Positions 23,327 to 37,700 of a DNA stretch of 64,000 nt are shown piece by piece (the stretch's first letter is position 1; each line of letters begins with the position of its first letter). The notes under the pieces are model-generated. The model had not been told where the DNA came from, made no database searches, and saw only the letters and a list, made by a program, of their open reading frames with translations. The translations under genes and the position numbers were made by a program. Source of the DNA: Balanoglossus misakiensis (Eukaryota > Hemichordata); NCBI GenBank assembly GCA_040954595.2, contig CM082594.2, positions 9,362,001-9,426,000 of the forward strand, in the 5' to 3' direction.

Positions 23327-25860
23327 GTTGGTTCGCTTGATGTTGACTAGCGCCTCCACGCGACAGAAAGACGGAAACTCATAAAAGCCAAGCGCAAGGA
23401 TATCGGAACTCTAAAATGTTATTTTTGGATTAAACGTAGCTATAGGACAAACATCTGATTTTTCCATCGGATAAAAATGTCAACTTGAGTGATAAACATC
23501 CAACTCTTCCGTTGGATTATTTTCTGCGTGTGTTCAGAGTAGTTCGGGAGAGATGCGTTACCATGGCTATTGATTGGTTTCTTTGTCTCTATAGCAACAA
23601 ATGTCCCTGTAGTCTGTGATAACAGTCACGATAATTACTTTTTTTATCCCCGCCTTTCAGTCTTATAATTGACCCATCTACAAGCTGAACAAAGCCTCAG
23701 AAGATACTTGTTTTTCAACATGTATTTCCGCTATCGAAGACGACACTAAGGCCAATCACGAATGGTAATTAGCCAAGTTGTTTGTGCAGAGTGAATGAAA
23801 ATGTTTTCTCCTATGAAATTTTTTTCGTCGAACCCTAGGCACGACCAAGTTTTCCCCAAAACACAGCTCTGTATCATGCAGCTGCCCGTATGTCGGAGAG
23901 AACGAAAGTACGCCCTCACAGGCAGTTGGTAACACAGAATGACAATATAATCGATACAAAATACCAGTCGTACAAATCACACAAATGTTTCAGCAATCAA
24001 ACTTTTATTTTCAGGTTTACGATCCAGTGATAAAAGGACGTGAAATACCCGAGTATTCATTTTTCCCAGCGTGACAAGACAGAAACTACTAGACACGCAA
24101 ACCAAGAAAGAGAGTAAAAAAACATGGCGACAAAACTGAGAGTAAACGAGAAATGAAGTGGACATTGACAAAGAGTGCTACAATCTGATTTCGATCAAAG
24201 CCTACAACGAAAAACACTCGTGTGGAAAAAGGAAAAAAACGTGTTCTAATTATCATCAACAACATGACTTTGTAAATATAAATCGCTCGAATATCGTTGA
24301 ATTAGAAATCACTGCAGTCTGTTTAAGACTTGAGGATATTTACATGATATGTCACACTTTCATTAAAGTTTCGGACGGATTAAAACGTGAGATGATGATG
24401 ATGATCTATAGTTGTCACGGTAACGATATGGCCAGTAATCGTTACCAAATCGGTCGCACAGTACCACGTGGTACAGCATGGGGTCAGAATCACCATCTCC
24501 ATCGTCACGTGACTATTCAAGTTTCTGGTACTGGTGAGTGTTTTTGACGCATCGCAGATGAAAATAAACGTTCACGATTCCAGTTCATGATTATTTCCTT
24601 AGCCACCAAGGTTTCAGTTTGTTATAGTCGACATCAGGTTCACCCTATTAATGAAAAAAGTGAGATATACTTGTACTTCTAGTTGAAAGTGACATTAACG
24701 ATGGGTCGGTAGGACGAACAGACATGTAAATGTGAAAAACTCCCCGGATGTGTATTTCTATTCTTCATGTACATGTACGCACTTCTCGCTAATTACGCAT
24801 ACCGGAAGCATACAAGGTCTATATGGTCAAAAAAAGCTGTCAAAACAGAGATTGTCTTCATACATGAAACCATAATATATTTTAATGATCTCTAATTAAA
24901 TGGCCAAACAGTAATCCGGTCTAAATCATGGATAACAATTTGAATTTTTCATGGCTTTCTGTGTAAAAAATACACTTTGCCGATCACGATTTGCCTTAGC
25001 TGACGTCATTAAGTAAATACACCTTAATTTAAGAGGGGTATGTTAAGATGACAATTGCACAGACGACAAAATGTTTTCGCTTTTTCGTTTTACCTAATTA
25101 CCAAGTGTGGCCTTTAAGTTCGACGTTCAATTTTACATCTATTAGAGATTAGAGCTCGTTTGATTAACAGGGTTTACTTTTATCAAATGTCATCAGTTTC
25201 CCAGGTATCTCATGGGGACATGTGACATATAAATCAACCTGAGGAATTTCGAGTACATGTTCGTGACTCACGAACAACTATTATCATAATTATCTGAGAG
25301 TTATCACATCGCTTGAACTTATTATCGCTTGGATATTAACAAAAGTAAGGTTTGTAATTTGACTGGGCTGCCATAGGTTTCTTGTGTGACCCTTGACCCT
25401 TTCACAATCATCGACGGTCACTCAACTTGTCTCACCGACAACTGAGATGACGTCACGGGTTCTGCTTTCAGCTGAAATTGGCCGTATCAGGAGTCTGTTC
25501 GCGAGGTTACAAAACATAGAACTATACAATGCGACAACAATGTGAGTGTTACAGAACACCACGTTTCAATTTAAAATGTGAAATTTAAAACACTCACTGC
25601 AATCTAAGCATAAGGCTTTGTTGTTACGTTGCCATGGCCACGATAACCCCCACGAAAAGCCCGTTACAATAACACAATGGCATTCTTTTCAAAGGAGGTA
25701 AAAGTTATTTTAAAAACCACCAATTCATGCAACCACCCACCGGTCAGTCCATCCATCCATTTATCTACCACACAGATCACCCAATCCAAACACCCATCCC
25801 TTGTCCCTCAATTTCTACCCTCCCATTTAATCCACCAACCGGTTTCAGTGTGCACGTCAC
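23327..25860. other. Spacer upstream of METAP1D
   Basis: No assigned gene. It holds a plus-strand frame at 24158-24547 with no splice or family support, a 14 bp perfect palindrome GTACCACGTGGTAC at 24461-24474, TCACGTGA at 24505, and TGACGTCA at 25001 and 25448. Further 3' exons of the gene at 25861-26963 may lie here, unrecognised. Confidence 0.45.
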
Positions 25861-26963
25861 CTCCAGAACATCCTTCACTCCAGGCTTCTCGAAATACGTC
25901 TGCGCATGCGGGTCCTTCTTTGCGTCATACGGCGGTATTAATGGCTTCCATCTTGTCACACTTTTCTCAGCGATGATACAATCCAAAGTAAATCTTCTTT
26001 CTCTGTCTCGTAGTCTGGACACGGGCGGAGTCGGCAGCACTCGTTTTCTGGTCGATAGTTTGTTTAAACTCCTTGCAGTATCGCATTTTTCTGATTCCTA
26101 CAAATAAAGAGGAGAAAACTCAGTGTCTGAATAATCGGTGACGTAACTGACTCTGCATCTAGCAAAACTTGTACTCGCATCTTTCTATGACCAATATGTG
26201 CACACATACGGTTTGTAGTACTGCAATCTGGTATATGTTTTACTTGCTGTACTGATGTTTACCTGGTCAGACAGGGTCAGACTCTGTTTAACCACCTGCT
26301 GTACGTGCGGTGATTTGAAGTAAGCCCGACAATACTTGTCTTGCAATGCATTGTAGGATGGTATGACTGGCCCCAGCATCGTCCGCTGTTTTTCTGCCAG
26401 AATGGAGTCCAGCACAAACCCTTCCTCGAGTTCGCGGATTTTCTTGCTGGACATCCACGGTTTGATGCCGGCTTGGACTCGGTCCCGGTGACGTAGCGGC
26501 GTGCGATACAAAATGTGGTTGTGTGTCATGCTGGTCTGTCGGGGAACAGAAAATTGCGTTGTTTTATACATGGTGTAATATAGCATATGAAATAAAGCTT
26601 ACCTGTATCTGACATTCACCCTAAATCAGTATCTAAGAGACGATACACGCGCACATCACGGCCGCCATTTTGTACCTATTAGAGTTAACTTTTTGTCATG
26701 CTTCCATTTATTTTCGGAGGTCAGTTTGACCTGATCATTTTTCAACGCCTTAGCAACATATCGCCGACGCACCTGTTATAAAAGCTAAAGACCAACCCAA
26801 GCACAGAATACAAACTCCGTCTTACCTTCTCAAAAGCTTTTGCAACTTTGCACGACTTTGGATTATAGTTGTTCACCTTGGGCAAAAGTCTACTCACAAC
26901 GACGAAGTTGAAACGGATAAAACGAGTCGCTGCAAGAGGGTTTAAATCAGCTCCCAGCAACTC
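25861..26963 (-). CDS. Unrecognised protein with two copies of a LExGFxLD..IPxYN module (partial)
   Basis: Three phase-0 exons on the minus strand: 26963-26826, 26535-26263, 26097-25861. They join without a stop (648 nt, 216 codons), but the true start and end are not found. The middle exon holds IRELEEGFVLDSILAEKQ, then GPVIPSYNALQDKY and AYF. The last holds RFTLDCIIAEKS, then PLIPPYDAKKDPH and TYFEKP. The same module appears in the gene at 47406-49209 (LRELEQGFILDNIA, GPAIPPYNSQRDKH, EYF), so these are paralogous units. The first exon (138 nt, donor GTAAGA) is the least certain, and the last donor is a weak GTGACG. I do not recognise the family. The short repeated modules recall small sperm and cilia microtubule-associated proteins, but that is inference. 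Confidence 0.65.
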
Positions 26964-29477
26964 CTGGACATTTGAAAAGAAAATGGATATAGTAGAAAAC
27001 ACGTCTTTTATGTCTCTTGATGAATCATTAAGGTGGACAGATGAAAGTATTATCAGCTGAAATCGGGTTGGGAACTATCGCCAGGAGACACGACTCCCTA
27101 GTCCCTACTCTCGTGAAATTATGAAGCGTCCAAGTCCCACAAAGCGTCCCTCTAAACACGCGGATCAAGTCACTCAAGATTTATTCAACCAAAATAAATA
27201 CAAACACCAACTTTCTCGAATAACGAAACTCAAACTGTGCAATCTGGCAAGAAAACAGAAAGAGTGAAGACGGACCCTTCACTTTTGAATCGGTCGGCCG
27301 TCAAAACACAATATTGGGTTCCCTTGCGCCTTTGTCGTTGCGAATTCGATCTCGTTGTTAAGAATGCAACGAACAGCGGTTTTTAAAGGAACCATGAGAT
27401 GTTGAGATGTGTCTACAGGAATTGTTACGAGTAATTTTAGTTCTTTTTCATTCATCTACTCGAGCAACAAGAACACTGGGGGCGCTAAGTTTATTTCAGT
27501 CCGGGCTGTACAGAGTTGACGTATTAACAAGACGAGTCAAAACTCGTGTGACTTGTTCTAATCCGCATTCATACACTATTTTGATCCCTTTGGTGTTTAG
27601 CAATTGTTTGTGGTTGCTATGGTTTACTGACTGGCCAGGGGTCACGTGACCTGGACCACACTCGAAACCGGTCTCTGGCCCCAGTCGTATATGCAATGTA
27701 TCAAAAGAAATATGAGTCTGTCTTGAAAAAGACTTTGTCAAAACACATTTACGCACATAGTTCATGATCATTTTTGCATACCATGAATGTTATCTTGGCA
27801 AACCAATATTTGAAATCATCACGACTGCCGACTTGTAGGTAGAAACTATTGCGAAATTAAAGATAACGCGACAACGTTTAAATTATTAACAACCGCTACA
27901 GATTTCAGACCATTTCGAACAAGAATGTCGAATATTTCTCACCTGTTGTCCAAGCTATGACAATGAAGATATTCACTGGGTGAAAACTGTGGTTTTAATG
28001 TACGCCCATTCGTCAGCTAAAATTTGAAGCGCGGGCGATGAAATGTCTGAAATGACCAACGTCTCCACCGGCTTGAGACAGCTTTCGTCCACTGACTAAG
28101 TCTAAGTAGCAATACATTCGGTCCAAATACTTTTTGTCACGTGACAAATGTCCTTTTAATCCAGAGAACAAAAACGGGGTATTTGGTCCACAACTAATGA
28201 AATGAAATGCAACTCCCCGGAGTCAAAGAACGCACCGAAATATGAACCTATCTGGTTGCCATGAGCTGACAATGCACTATGGTGAAAGCCAGGTTTTGAT
28301 TGGTTTGGAACGAATGTATTGGTCGTAAATGGCCCATCACAACTGGCGTAACACATTTCCTTACAACAGGCATGACTTCTTGATTCCTTACAGACCGGCA
28401 TTAAGAATTTGAAAAACGGTGCTTCGGGCGTTTAAATCTCAATAATTTAAAACATAATGAGAATTTTATAACTACCAGGCTTCGCAACAATGTCTCTATA
28501 AACGCCGACTAGGGCAACAGAAAGATTCGTAGAAGTTAATCCAAAGTTCAACACACAATTGTCGCGCGTTGCTCTTTAGGGAATTTACGCAACAGGGTGA
28601 AAATGAACCGTCAACTTATGACAGGTGTCCTAGCATGTCCGTTGATGGACGGCAATTTTGAGACTTGCCTGGGTCGATAAAATCTGTTCTGAAAATGATA
28701 GAACGCGTTTAAGGAGAAATGGAGTATGTTGTATTGCTGTCCTATGTAAAGATTGAATGCTGCCAGATTACCGAAAAGTTTGTCACCGTGACTTTGTCAG
28801 ACTCACAGACTAAGATAAGTAAAATCTGGCAGCTCGGTGCATCTTAGACTATCACATCATGTAGTAAAGTATTCAAGTGCGCGGGAAAAGCGCGTCACTC
28901 AAGAAAAACAAAACGTTCAAGATTGAAGGAAGAGCTGTCCTCACCTTCACAGTTTAAACATCGGTTTTGACAACTTGCCTTTGGTGTTGCCACAGGGACT
29001 GTGTTGTTAGCGATGCTGAGGGCGAAACAAATGGCGGACTTCAATCAACACAGCCACCTGGATTGTACACAATAGTCAAACATTTTCTGAACTGGACTGA
29101 TTCTAGACAAGTGCCCGGATGAAGATTAAAATTCGGAAGATACATGAGAATTTATTTAAAGTTTACTACACCTAGCGCAGGGGGTGTAAATAACACATTA
29201 CATCAAATTTTTCAGTGGTTATTTTTTGTTAACGATGTATTGTTCTGGCGTTGAGAACGACTGGGATACTGTCTTCGTTTATGACACGCGTTGAATGGAT
29301 GTGCGTTACCATGGAGCTTAACCCAGAGTCGTACATTCTGAGATATTTACAATAAAATAGAAGAGAATAAGATGAGACAATTTTGCGGCGGGGATATCGT
29401 GGCGGGGAAGAGCATATTCCAGCGCAGCGCGCCCGCGCCCATTCCAGAACGAAAGGAACGAAAACGTTCCCTTCCAG
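26964..29477. other. Spacer with E-box palindromes and a foldback
   Basis: No assigned exon. TCACGTGA occurs at 27642 and 28137. An 11 bp perfect inverted repeat at 28759-28833 is listed separately. Start-like ATGGCGGAC at 29031 runs only 14 codons before a stop. Confidence 0.4.
28759..28833. repeat. 75 bp foldback with 11 bp perfect arms
   Basis: GCTGCCAGATT at 28759-28769 pairs perfectly with AATCTGGCAGC at 28823-28833. No clear target-site duplication flanks it. It could be a small MITE-like element or a structured region; no other copy was noticed in the window. Confidence 0.45.
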
Positions 29478-30007
29478 TTATATGATTCTGAAGATACGCT
29501 GTGCAAATACAAACAGGGATGAGGCCGTGGTGGACTTTTATGAACCTGGAATTGACTATGGGATTGTGATGGACCATGATTTCTTGCCAACAAGCCTCGA
29601 AGACTTCAGCGTTGAAGACGCCCGCGATAGTGAGAACATCGGTAACGCCTTCGTGTCAACAGGTCAGTCTCGGCGGCGGTCCATCGCTGAAAGGCGTTCC
29701 AAATCGCCGCGAGTCGTTGGTGCGGAAACATTCATGCCAGTCGCCGAGCAAAGCCAACTTCTTCCGCCCGAAGAGCGGCTCCTCTCGGCACTCCAAGCAC
29801 GGTCTGATCGTCGAACAGAAGGAAAGTAAACACAAACACAAGAAATTTAATCCAAGAATCGATCACTTGCCCCACGACGACCTGGTGAGACTTGCAGGCA
29901 GAATTTGGTGTAAATGGACCCGCCACAAACAAGTGGACGACGATAAAAAGCACGAAGAGGAGATCCAGCTACAAGCAAAGGTCGGTAACCAGGGAAACGC
30001 TGTATAA
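29478..30007 (+). CDS. Coding-like block with a frame change, unrecognised
   Basis: After the acceptor-like CCCTTCCAG at 29469-29477 an ATG at 29482 opens a frame reading MILKIRCANTNRDEAVVDFY and on to 29829. A second frame, shifted by one, then carries KHKHKKFNPRIDHLPHDDLV and RIWCKWTRHK up to the stop at 30007. Both parts have protein-like composition. A small intron is one way to join them (a GTCAGT donor lies near 29661), but no good acceptor stands out. A frameshifted pseudogene or a sequencing indel are the alternatives. It could also be an upstream exon of a plus-strand gene. I do not recognise either part. Confidence 0.35.
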
Positions 30008-31712
30008 CTGGGATTATTGTAAAGTGGCCACGGGAAAGTGAGGGTTTGTCCCGAATGCACTAAATGTGGAAGGATTTGACAACCAGCTGAATCGGAACAG
30101 TCGCTATCATGCTATTCAAATCAACGTATACATCTGGCTGAACATCCTGACCCAAAATACTGCATCATAACTTGTCGCTAACAAAGTAACAAGCTCAGCA
30201 AACCCACATCATAATTGTGATCAACAGCTCAAAGTTGGTCAAAGATTGGGGTTTCCGCAATTGGCCACTTGGTGGCGTCCAGCCTAATCTGCCAAACAAT
30301 TTTCAAAGTTTTGGCATGATGTCCGAGACTGCTAGGGTGGCTACAATCTCTGTACGGAGAATGTAGGCATCCCTGACCAACCAACAGCAGAGACAAAAGA
30401 CAAAGAATCCATATAGCTTTGATCGATTCACTGGAGCTGCACATCAACAAAAGGCCACGGACAATTAACTGATTTAGGCCGCCAATCCGTCGATATTCCC
30501 TCACAGTGTTAATTAAAAAGGCGTACAATACCAGCAATAAGGGTAGTGGCACATAAGCTCGACATATTTCTCAAAACGTCTGTTCAATAAATAACTCAGA
30601 GAAGCCCATATCTCCATTTTGGAGATTTAGGGCCGATGCGTTTGACAGGAAGCATGGAAAGTGATGAGGACGGACAAAGGATGGACCGACAGAATCGATT
30701 ATGACAGGATGTTGACGCAAACTCAAAAACCTAAATTTCTACAGATTGCCGTTTAACGGAAGTGAACTAGCTTACGTCACCGTAGGCCATATGACGTCAT
30801 TTATTGTGCTTTCTCATATTTTACAAAAGTTTTGGTGACATCGATTTGGAACGGTTCTATGTTCAGTGTTCCACATTCCAGCACTGACATTTACGTAACT
30901 GTACATGAAACGAAGATGGCGTCGATCGATACAAAGCAAACAGATTCACCTCCGTCCTTCTGTCGCAAACTTTTACCAAGTTACACAAAATACATTGTAC
31001 TACAGATGAGGATGTTTACTTTTAGTAATTCTATTTGCTAGCCACTCTGGGCTAATTAATACCATCAGCTAATGTGAAAACACGATCGCTTTTTATGACT
31101 TAATGACTCGTGCCAATTAATGTGTGCTGTGAACTCAATGCGAGGACACCACGGCAGTTTCTGAAGGACTTGGCCATATTGGTTCACAAGTTTCAAACTA
31201 TTCTACTTGACCGATGTAAAGAACATGCACCTGAAGAGACCCCCTCTTTACAGAAAATGAATTTCCCGAACGTTTCCCGTTTTCTGACTGCATCTTCTGT
31301 GAATATCCGTTTGGACTTGACCGGACAGGGTCACATTGACCATTAACACGACACGAAACCAGGCAGTTTCTCCATACACAATTTCTGAGTTAAACTTTGT
31401 TTTATGGCATGATGCCTGATACATAACCGTCGTCAAATTAAACGCGGGGACGGCGTCGAGGGATCTAAGCTGTTTTGTTAGCGTAGTTAGTAGCCGAGCA
31501 CTAACTAGTTCTTAATCGAGTAATTATTGGATTCAAGCGGGTTAATAGTATTGATTTCTCTGTGTAATCTCGGCACACACAAAAACTGTTGACGGTAAAC
31601 ATTCAGCTGGAATTCTTCGATTGGGTTGTCAGGGGAAAGGAGTGAACAGAATACGGCGAGATACTAAACAGCATCTGCAATATAGTCTTGGTCTTGCCCC
31701 TTGCGGATAAAA
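30008..31712. other. Spacer upstream of CNBD2
   Basis: No assigned gene. TGACGTCA at 30792-30799. A frame starting ATGGCGTCGATCGATACAAA near 30916 runs about 41 codons to 31041 but has no further support. Confidence 0.45.
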
Positions 31713-34700
31713 ATGGCGGGGAAAGAACGGTTCCGATTGCCGAGGTGGCTAGCAGTCAGAAAATTAGTCCGCAGACGCGAATCTCAGTTCATGAGGTTGA
31801 AACAGGCTGCGCAAAATCACACATCAAATGAACAAACTCCAATTGTAAAAGCCGCTCCGGTAAGTTATAATTTATGTACGAGTTCCTATATTATTAATTA
31901 TACCTAGTATATAACAAGTGAAGTGGGTCCAAGTACTAGTATATCATAGACACAACGTCATTCAAGTTCATACACATCCCTGCGTCCAAGGTTACACGTC
32001 TTCAAGTAGTTCAAACGACCGATACACCGGTATCTTTTGGGATAGCGCCCACGCCCAAATAAATCCTGAGATAGCTATCAGTTATGATCAGACTTAGACC
32101 TTGAACTAATGGAAACATCACGCGTAGTTTCGTTGTTATGACGTGTATCCAAAGACTTGGTGCTTTGTATTTTACAAAGTAGTATACCAAGGAGACAAAA
32201 ACAACGATTTATATTGTGAAATGCTGACCTTTCTTGTCTCTGATTGTTAAACTCTAAAGATTCCGTATTTCATTTTGATTTGGTTTACAACTTAAAAGAA
32301 ACCAAATAACAAGATTTTCAAGATTTACTGACAACTTTACGGGATTATTTATGAATAATTCATTTTTTATGATTTTATAATTTATGTAAACATGTATTTA
32401 TCCAGATCTGCCTTACTGTATAGACATATACGCCAGCATTCTTGATTTTTTTTCTTTCGAGTTGAGTTTTATTGCTTGGACGACCGCGGATTTTCGAGTG
32501 TTTTAATTGAGTTGTAGGTTATGAATCGGACAAGTACTCGAGCATTATTAACTCCGGGCGCACTGTGTCCCATAAATTAACGATTTCGACAACAAACGAT
32601 TGACAAAGAGTGCCTACACATGCGGCTTGATACAATTGTGTGTATGAGGCGAGGCGTCATCACTTGGTTACGCCCTCAAACTTGAGATCGATTGTCGACG
32701 GCGACTTTGCCCTCAGTCAAAAAGTACAGCACTGTGGGCAAAGCTATGTCTTGTACATTTTCATAAAATCATGAAAATGGGCACAGTGTACATGTACTGC
32801 AACGGAGACATCAGCGCTACGACAGACCATGGTGATACACTTGTGTGTGATTGAACGTGCGATGGCTAAGTACAGTAGAGTACATATACACTTGTGCCGT
32901 GTTGACATAACTAATCCCCTATGAGTGTCCAGCAAAATACAACTATCAGAACAGCTTGATATTAGCCTACCAACCAAGAAACTCTGAATAACTGGTCGAT
33001 CAGACATTGGGGGAAATTGTTCATTGAAACCAATTACCCAATGATGTCTGAATTCAAATTAAATAAACATAAAAAAATCATTCCGCGTTATTCTATCGCA
33101 CTGTCGGCCAATAGTCGCTATTTTTGGACTTTGTGCGGGTGGACAACTCTGGGAGTTCAAATTCGACACCTGTGCCTATCAAGTTAATGTCATACACGAA
33201 CAATAACGCCAAACACAGAACTAAAACACAAACTTAACACAGCTATAGTTGCCATAGCGACTTCAATTAACCCACAACCCATAATGCATCATGTTATGAG
33301 ACCAGACCTGGGCAAATGGCATTAGATAAAACCAAACGATTATATCAGCAGCCCCAAATTGTTTATTCTAAATGTATTATTTATGATTTGGGGATGATAG
33401 GCATAATGTGACGGAATATGAAGGATATTCGTTTATCATCAGACAGACGGACAAATGTTGACAACGTTTTTGAATACACTGAATACATAGTTCAACACAA
33501 AGTCTGTATCAATTCATTGATTTGTTAGTGGTCTTTGGATTTCGCGAAGTCAACAAACTGAACAAGAAAATTCGTTGACCAGATGGACCATCGAGCTTGA
33601 ACCACATGTAAAGGGCTAACGACAATCGCAAAACGTAAGAACCAAGTCGTTTACGTAACATACCTCGGCTTGACGAATAGCTGTGATTTTTCAGCGAAAA
33701 CGTGACAAATACTTTCCCGGTGAGATCCTTGCTTATAGTCAGTTCAAAGTGACGGCCAAGATACGGATAGCGATGGTTGAATCGTTCAAATGGCAACCAG
33801 GCAGTAAATCGAACTTGACAGTGACAAATCATTAATCGATAAAAAGTTCACAAATCACTGTCGAGTGATATGATAAAACTCTTTGGCAATCTACTACCTA
33901 TAGTGACAAGCGTCTCTCTCTAACGTCTAAGTTTCGGCTAGTTATCCTGGGTATTAATCCTTTCTTTTCTGTTTCTATTTTAGATGGTTTCCCCGGTCCA
34001 TGTGTATACTAAATCTAAACTGTCGGTAAGTACAGGGCTGGCAAGTTTTTTTTTATCAAATAATATGAATTAGAAATGATTTCTGTATTTTTATTTTTGG
34101 ATCTGTAGTTGTGTGGCTATTAACTACATGTACCAACAATTTACCTGTTATAATATTCCGCCTCGTTACACATGTAAGCCGATTTTTTGTTTATATGCGC
34201 AGGCACTGGAACGGTTTCGCAAAGCAGTGAGACAAGTTCGCATGCTGTGTGCTGTCACCATCAGCATTCGTCGCTATGCCTCGGAAGCCGGCGTCAGTGT
34301 GTTCTCCGATCTGCCGGAGATTGCGCAGTCCATGACTCAGGTCCCGAACATCAAGATCCACCTCGAAGGGAAAAGTGGCGAGAAAACGGGAGAACAGATC
34401 TCTTTCGACCCGCGAAAATTCAAAAGCAACTACGAAGTGAGTACAATTTGGCAGGCTACCTGATCATGATGACGTCAGCATGGTGGATGACCACGTATGA
34501 TTGGCATTTACTCATTACATAGTGGTCACTGTGGTTACTGACACACACGCTCGTTATCAACTGTTTTTTTATCATTCAACAGTTCACGCTGCCCCCAAAG
34601 GCGGAGAAGATTTTGGAAAAGACAGCCGAACAACGCACCCCTGAGGACATCAAGGTCATTTTCAATATCATGCGTGGCTTGTACAGTTTCAGAAAATACA

Positions 34701-37700
34701 CCAGGTCGCTGCAACTGATGTTGTGCAGGGTCGTCAGACTTGAAAGGTACATGTCAGGCAGAAATCGTACAGTAGTGTGAAAATCAATCATCATATATGA
34801 TGTAAAGATCGGCACAGTTATGAACCAGTTGGCAAAGTTCTAGCTTATCAAATGGCCTGAAATAACTAAGCTCCACTTACGTCATAATGTTCAATTTCTC
34901 ACCTTTATAGGTATGGACGCCGGCGAGTTGTCGTCCGGAAGGGTCATTATGGCAGGGGTTTCTATTTTGTGTTTTCTGGGACAGCTTGCGTCACACTGGA
35001 TGAAGATGAAGAAAGTGTCTTTGTTAAGAAGGAGGTGTCTTATCTGAAGAAAGGGGCTTGTTTTGGGGTGAGTCCAATTTAGCACGAATTCATACCACAG
35101 AAAACACAGAAAAACGATACGCATACGTCTAATAATGGTAGACACTGATTCCAAAATCCACGTACAATATTGCAGGAAATTGCACTTCTGAAAGACGTAC
35201 CACGTAGAGCAACTGTTGTATGTATGGAAGAAACAGAATTTCTTGTCATCGACAAGGATGACTTCTTTGCCAACAATCTGCATTTACACGTCAAAAAGGA
35301 GTTTCAATTCAGATACGATTTTCTAAGGTGAGTACGATATTTTCGATTCTAGTGCGTTTTTCGTCATTGGTGTTAATAATTGCAACATTATTGGTCAATT
35401 TGTTTGCATGGCAGCATGAGGCACATGGTTGATTTGGTCACCAAGGTAGGAGGGCGCCCTCTACCTTTGTTCTGCAAGCTAAGTCGGTGGTCGAGATCCA
35501 ATTAAAATTGAAACTATGTTTCTTCTACATTACTGTAGCAAGTTAGATCTCTTCAAATCATGGGAGAAAGATGATCTTGAACTCATCAGTGACATGGGGC
35601 GATTAGAAGAATTTAACCATGACTCTGTGATTGTCAAGGACAGCAGAGAACATGATTGGCTACTTATTATCACCAAGGTATTACCATCATCCTATAGTTT
35701 GACATTTATATATCAGTAGCATTTGGATGCCATGTGCATAAACAGCGACAGCAATCAGTAGTAATCTGCAGGACTCCCTAGTCTGCCATAAAGACTTGCT
35801 ACATTATTGAGTGGGTGGCACTTGGAGCAGGTTTGCTCAATCTTTAAGATATGCCTGACATATTATTAAGATTTTATTGGCCACAAGGTCCATATCCAAC
35901 TGGTTGTTGACTGTGATGTGTCATGATTCTGAATTCCTCAATTAAACTTTTGATCTACCATCTTGTATTATTCTGTATTTTTGTTACAGGGTAAATGTGA
36001 TGTTCTGAGACTGGTTGACTTGTCTAAAATTCCCTCCTTTCAACATGCATTGGAGAGTGAGTACGGCAAAGTCAAGGACGTGAGCGGTTCTCCCGTCATG
36101 CCCTTTGCCAACGACTATGACAGATCAGACGTCATTCGAATCCCAACCACTGGAGGAGAAGGAACACCTCCAAACAAACGGACTACAAAAAGACCCAAAA
36201 CAACAGGTACATGACACCTAAACTTATCACTAATTGCCTGCTATTTTACACCCAGAAAAATAAATAGTTGAGAAGAGACACTTCCTTGATTGTTCATACT
36301 GCAGTGTGGAAATAGGCATTGCTTAATGTCACACATTTATGATTTTATTTCAAGGGCGATTACTTCAACGAGGAGAAAATGGCGACAATATCATCCGCAG
36401 TAAAAGCGTGGCACTCGACATCCAGGAAAATGGCAGCAGAAGTTGTAGCAGCGCCAAACTGAGGTCAGAGTCGGAACAGAAGAGCCACCCATACATAGTG
36501 GTCAGGTATGAATACATTATGTTTGAAGCCAGGTGCACATTGTGGTGTTATGTGTAATTCCACAGAGCTGGGGATGGTCATCTATCTGGCACCTAACTGT
36601 ACTATTCTTCATTTCTAACCGACTCAAAAATTTGTTTTTGTTTTCAGTGATCACAAACCGCACAGTCATCTACGTCCAGCTTACCTGAGTACCATGGGAC
36701 CGCTGTCACAGCTCGTCTCCAACAGGAATACCAATGATGTGGGTGTTGGGGTCTTTGTCAAAGTGGACTCTCTCAGACCAGGACAGTGTTTTGTAAGTAA
36801 CTCTTCACATGGCGACTTCTGGAGAAGATCTTCATACCTCGCCATGGTTTTCATCTTCTGCTATGTAGCAATTACTGTAATTAGAATATGTACAAACAGA
36901 ATCTAAGCATCATTGTTTAATATTGAGTACAAGAACTTCCTTGCTGATAAATAAATGAAAGAATCTTTGCTCTCACCAAACAATGGCCAAAAGAATTTAA
37001 CAGTGGAAAAGTGTGTCTCAGATCAAGAAAAAATGACTGTGATTGACATTTGTTATCTTTGTAGGGTTTACAAGGAGTCCAGGGAGAAATGCCCACACTG
37101 TCCCTCGTCAGTGGTGGATGTGAACTGATCCGAATATCCATGTCCAAATTCCGGCAATACGCCAACGAACTCACACTGCGGGAAGTGACCAAGCAAATCC
37201 CTGTGTACCCATCAGATGCTGACCTCTGTCTCAAGTTCTTGAAACAGAGCCAGTGGAAGAACTTCAAAAGTAACATCGTACAGGGTGTCATCCTGGATGC
37301 CATGGCCAAGAAACCTCAGTTTGAGAGAGACAGAGGAATGGCGGCGCAAAGACCTCGAGTGAAAAACACAAAGATTGTCGACCATCCAGTGTATATGACT
37401 TTTCCAATGCCAAAGATTCCCTTCAGTGCCGAAGCATGGGTCCATAATTCTCTGCCACAGAACAGAGGTTGGTGTTTACTTGTCATTACTTTTACTTTAC
37501 TGGACCCTAGACAAAAAATTCATTCATGTTGACTAACTCCTGATTTTTTTTCCTGTACAGCCACACCGGTCAATCAAACCATGATCATGCCATTTAAATC
37601 CCACAAGAGAAGTTACACAGAAAGACAGACATCAGCAGCAAGTTCTAGAGCTACCCCGCAGTCACGACCAACATCGTGTCTCTCACAACAAAGCAGCCAA

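Noticed and set aside
24415-24474. Two adjacent hairpins (GGTAACGA..TCGTTACC and GTACCACGTGGTAC)
   Set aside because: They are short stems and the first has a 12 bp loop; without conservation or copies I do not call a feature beyond noting the palindrome.
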